Below, in pieces: positions 61,596 through 64,000 of a stretch of 64,000 nucleotides of DNA. Where the stretch lies: the NCBI RefSeq assembly GCF_900240285.1, contig NZ_OESS01000004.1:124001-188000 (forward strand), written 5' to 3'. Position numbers and translations under genes: made by a program. The stretch comes from Halobacillus sp. Marseille-P3879 (lineage in GTDB: Bacteria > Bacillota > Bacilli > Bacillales > Halobacillaceae). How positions within the stretch are numbered: the stretch's first letter is position 1; each line of letters begins with the position of its first letter. Under the pieces are notes generated by a model. The model did not search any database and was not told where the DNA came from. It was given only the letters and a program-made list of their open reading frames with translations.

Positions 61596-62636
61596 ATGAA
61601 AGGTCTTATCCTAGCTGCTGGAAATGGAACCAGGCTTCGTCCGCTCTCTAATACAAGGCCAAAGCCGCTCCTTCCTGTAGCCAATAAACCGATTATAACG
61701 TATGGGGTTGAACAGCTTTATAATTTAGGCATTACAAAAATCGGTATCGTCGTACAACCAGGTCAAAAAGAGTCTTTTGAGGAAAACCTTAAAATAAAAA
61801 AGCAGGACATTCAATTTCATTTTATATACCAACAGGAACAAAAGGGAATCGCTCATGCCCTTAAGCAAGCTGAAACATTTATTGGTTCGGATTCATTTGT
61901 TCTCCTCTTAGGAGATAATTTAATTAATGAATCGTTAGAACCTTTAATGACCATGTTTAACCATACAGACACCCATGCAACGGTTATGGTAACTAAAGTA
62001 GCAACTCCTGAAGATTATGGGATCGCTGAAACAAAGGACCATCAAATAACAAGTGTGGAAGAAAAACCAACCCAGCCTAAATCAAATCTTGCTATTATTG
62101 GAGTTTACCTTTTCCAGTCAACCATCTTTAAGGCCATTGACTCGATTGCTCCTTCTTCACGAGGGGAATATGAGATCACCGATGCTATTCAATGGCTGAT
62201 CGACAACGAATTCCATGTGAATTATGTAAAAGCTGAGCGTCCTGTGTTTGATGTTGGCACAATGGACCGATGGCTGGAAGCTAATCGATGGATCCTTGAA
62301 CAATATCCGGATCTTACACACCATGAGAAAGTAAAGAATTCCATTATTATCCCACCTGTTAAAATTGGAGAGAAGTGTAAAATCAAAAACGCTGTCATTG
62401 GACCCTACGTGTCAATTGAAGCAGGGACTACGATTAAGAATTGTCATATTAAAAATAGTATAATTTTAGGCGGCTCCACTTTCAAACATGTGCCTTACGA
62501 AATTGTTGACAGCATCTTTGGCGAAAAAACAAAGTTCATTGCCCAGGACGTTTCAGAATCAACCATTCATGGATTGTTCGGTGACGACTCTTCTTTCATC
62601 TTCTCTAATTCAACAGGAAATAAGAAGAAAAAATAA
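61596..62636 (+). CDS. Glucose-1-phosphate thymidylyltransferase, long form
   Basis: A 346-residue sugar-nucleotidyltransferase. The N-domain has ILAAGNGTRLRPLSNTRPKP (nucleotide-binding loop) and VEEKPTQPKS, and the C-terminal part (about 245-310) is a left-handed beta-helix (KIKNAVIGPYVSIEAG). This is the StrD/long RmlA type. It makes dTDP- or UDP-activated sugars. It follows ugd by 17 bp with AAAGGAG, and shares its operon. The exact nucleotide and sugar cannot be read from the sequence. Confidence 0.87.
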   Translation: MKGLILAAGNGTRLRPLSNTRPKPLLPVANKPIITYGVEQLYNLGITKIGIVVQPGQKESFEENLKIKKQDIQFHFIYQQEQKGIAHALKQAETFIGSDSFVLLLGDNLINESLEPLMTMFNHTDTHATVMVTKVATPEDYGIAETKDHQITSVEEKPTQPKSNLAIIGVYLFQSTIFKAIDSIAPSSRGEYEITDAIQWLIDNEFHVNYVKAERPVFDVGTMDRWLEANRWILEQYPDLTHHEKVKNSIIIPPVKIGEKCKIKNAVIGPYVSIEAGTTIKNCHIKNSIILGGSTFKHVPYEIVDSIFGEKTKFIAQDVSESTIHGLFGDDSSFIFSNSTGNKKKK

Positions 62637-62644
62637 TTAACTCT

Positions 62645-62676
62645 AAGCTGTGAGAATAGATCCTCACAGCTTTTTT
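62645..62676 (+). terminator. Terminator after the nucleotidyltransferase gene
   Basis: 10-bp stem AAGCTGTGAG / CTCACAGCTT (62645-62654 and 62663-62672), T-run. Confidence 0.92.
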
Positions 62677-62745
62677 GCATGAACTTACGGCCGGGGATAT
62701 ACATATAGTACGAAGGAAGCTCCCAAACCCTTATGAGGTGATATA

Positions 62746-63747
62746 ATGATTTTACTAACAGGTGCAGCAGGCTTCATTGGTGCTCACCTTGCTAAACGCC
62801 TGCTCTTTGAAGGGTACACCGTTCTGGGGATCGATAACTTAAACGCCTACTATGACGTTCAATTAAAAGAAGATCGTTTGAATTGGATTAAGCACGCTAA
62901 CTTCACATTTGAACAAGTGGATCGAGTTGATCAGGATCGATTAGATGCCTTATTTAAGAAGCACCAGCCTTCTTTAGTTATCGACCTTGCAGCTCAAGCC
63001 GGAGTCCGTTACAGTCTTGAAAACCCTAAAGCATATGTAGATTCTAATATCGTCGGCTTCTTAAACATACTAGAAGCCTGCCGTCATTATCCGGTAGAAC
63101 AGCTTATTTACGCTTCATCAAGCTCTGTTTATGGTGCAAATACGAAGATGCCTTTTTCTGTTCAGGACAATGTCGATCATCCGGTCAGCTTATATGCAGC
63201 CACGAAAAAAGCAAATGAACTAATGGCACACACGTACAGCCATTTGTACACATTACCTACTACGGGTCTGCGCTTTTTTACTGTTTACGGTCCCTGGGGG
63301 CGCCCTGATATGGCTTTATTTACTTTTACAAAAGCCATTCTTGAAGGAAAACCGATTAAAGTCTTTAATCAAGGGAACATGATGAGAGACTTTACCTATA
63401 TTGATGACATTGTGGAAGGAATCGTCCGCTTGTTACAAACAAAACCTTCCCCAAATCCTGACTGGAAAAGCGACAAACCTGACCCCAGTCGAAGCTCAGC
63501 CCCTTACAGGATATACAATATAGGTAACAGCAGACCGGTAAAGCTGATGGACTTTATTACGGCAATTGAAAAGAAGCTAGGTGTAAAGGCACAAAAAGAA
63601 TTTTTACCTTTACAAAGCGGTGATGTAGTTGCTACGTATGCCGATGTCGATGATCTCATAAGCGACACAGGATATCAGCCTAAAACTTCTGTCCAGGAGG
63701 GCGTTTCTCGCTTCATTGACTGGTATAGGAACTATTATGGCGTTTAA
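62746..63747 (+). CDS. NAD-dependent epimerase/dehydratase (UDP-glucuronate 4-epimerase type)
   Basis: A 333-residue extended SDR enzyme. The NAD motif GAAGFIG (6-12) and active-site Tyr150-x-x-x-Lys154 (YAATK) are intact, with Ser in [29 protein letters not shown] is the substrate region typical of UDP-glucuronate 4-epimerases. This fits the upstream ugd, which supplies UDP-glucuronate; product would be UDP-galacturonate. The start is ATG at 62746 behind GAGGTGA. B. subtilis YtcB is the closest arrangement. Confidence 0.88.
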   Translation: MILLTGAAGFIGAHLAKRLLFEGYTVLGIDNLNAYYDVQLKEDRLNWIKHANFTFEQVDRVDQDRLDALFKKHQPSLVIDLAAQAGVRYSLENPKAYVDSNIVGFLNILEACRHYPVEQLIYASSSSVYGANTKMPFSVQDNVDHPVSLYAATKKANELMAHTYSHLYTLPTTGLRFFTVYGPWGRPDMALFTFTKAILEGKPIKVFNQGNMMRDFTYIDDIVEGIVRLLQTKPSPNPDWKSDKPDPSRSSAPYRIYNIGNSRPVKLMDFITAIEKKLGVKAQKEFLPLQSGDVVATYADVDDLISDTGYQPKTSVQEGVSRFIDWYRNYYGV

Positions 63748-63748
63748 A

Positions 63749-63780
63749 AATAGAGAGATCCATCAACGGACCTCTCTATT
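63749..63780. terminator. Bidirectional terminator
   Basis: AATAGAGAG / CTCTCTATT (63749-63757 and 63772-63780), followed on the left strand by a T-run; also overlaps the end of a small leftward frame. Confidence 0.85.
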
Positions 63781-63850
63781 CCTGTTTCAGCAGTCTTATT
63801 AAATCCGCTGCTGTCATTTCTGCAACAAGATCAGCATCCTGGTATCGCAT
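63776..63850 (-). CDS. Possible 24-residue leftward peptide
   Basis: ATG at 63850 is seven bases after AGAGGA and opens 24 codons (MRYQDADLVAEM then TAADLIRLLKQE), ending inside a terminator hairpin whose T-run suits leftward transcripts. Spacing and codon pattern look real, and the sequence is helical and amphipathic. No family is recognised. It lies downstream of the leftward gene entering from the window edge. Confidence 0.35.
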   Translation of the reverse strand: MRYQDADLVAEMTAADLIRLLKQE

Positions 63851-63932
63851 TTCTATATCCTCTTTTTATGTACATGTTAACTGAAAAAACAAATACGATT
63901 TATTATATAAATACCATGTACTCAGTTGGTTT

Positions 63933-64000
63933 CTACAAATACTGAGGTAAAAAAGATTGATACATCTCAATTGCATCTGTATGTTCTTCTAATACATCTA
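63933..64000 (-). CDS. C-terminal end of a leftward gene (truncated by window edge)
   Basis: An open frame enters from the right edge and ends at TAG (63933-63935), giving 21 residues including DVLEEHTDAIEMYQSFLPQY. Codon pattern and position next to the sugar-nucleotide cluster suggest a real gene end. Too short to name. Confidence 0.5.
   Translation of the reverse strand, partial: DVLEEHTDAIEMYQSFLPQYL

Overview
The window looks like chromosome from a low-to-moderate GC, endospore-forming Bacillaceae bacterium, probably a moderately halophilic or marine one of the Halobacillus type. This is inferred from gene content close to Bacillus subtilis operons (ythAB, yfiYZ-yfhA, yclNOPQ, a class D sortase, CotS/CotSA-like spore genes), AGGAGG-type ribosome binding sites with frequent TTG/GTG starts, very acidic exported proteins, and Bacillaceae-type Fur, BirA and Rex operators. 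No rRNA, tRNA, CRISPR, prophage or intact insertion sequence was found. The genes are short, tightly packed operons, most ended by clear rho-independent hairpins.

Layout. 1-1.6 kb: end of a cytochrome bd-type oxidase operon. 1.8-6 kb: a Fur-controlled siderophore uptake locus (two permeases plus a ferredoxin-NADP reductase-like protein leftward, the binding lipoprotein rightward). 6-7.6 kb: padR-chrA. 7.7-12.8 kb: a GAF-GAF-PAS-GGDEF-EAL protein, a ThDP enzyme and a PCYCGC lipoprotein. 12.9-17.8 kb: flavin reductase-like protein, Na+/alanine symporter, esterase, YceI, UV endonuclease. 18-19.7 kb: bioY-bioB behind a BirA operator. 19.7-24.1 kb: a second iron uptake system (yclNOPQ-like) with a divergent TetR gene and a Fur box. 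24.5-31.2 kb: aldo/keto reductase, DUF4362 lipoprotein, SAM-hydroxide adenosyltransferase, MFS efflux pump, RibF-like paralogue, DUF1450 protein and a solo (p)ppGpp-hydrolase-like HD protein. 31.7-36.1 kb: a divergent MurE paralogue, a DJ-1/PfpI protein, a GAF-STAS protein and a DAO-family oxidase. 36.3-37.5 kb: class D sortase with one LPDTA-Excalibur substrate. 37.6-41.1 kb: arsR-arsB-arsC and trxB. 41.3-46.7 kb: threonine synthase-like enzyme, SIMPL protein, cydDC behind a Rex site. 46.9-52.2 kb: LtaS-family enzyme, Gfo/Idh/MocA oxidoreductase, a two-TM protein, glyoxalase-like and metallo-beta-lactamase proteins, a PYY-tailed protein. 52.3-55 kb: two divergent excisionase-like mini-regulators, a SulP transporter and UspA. 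55-57.4 kb: methyltransferase, a type I toxin-antitoxin candidate, ldh behind two Rex operators. 57.4-63.7 kb: a spore-surface polysaccharide-type cluster (GT4, CotS kinase-like, UDP-glucose dehydrogenase, sugar nucleotidyltransferase, epimerase). The window ends inside a leftward gene.

Links between genes. Iron: two importers and a reductase share Fur boxes. Redox: ldh and cydDC carry Rex operators, linking lactate fermentation and cytochrome bd maturation to the NADH/NAD+ ratio. Arsenate detoxification needs thioredoxin, and trxB lies next to the ars genes. Biotin uptake and the last biosynthetic step form one BirA-controlled operon.

Things easily missed: two genes whose only well-placed start is ATT (49773-50210 and 36970-37446), a 33-residue holin-like toxin with a probable antisense RNA (55.7-55.95 kb), a divergent MurE paralogue lacking the DAP-recognition motif, and a mirror-image pair of about 60-residue HTH genes with matching motifs between them.
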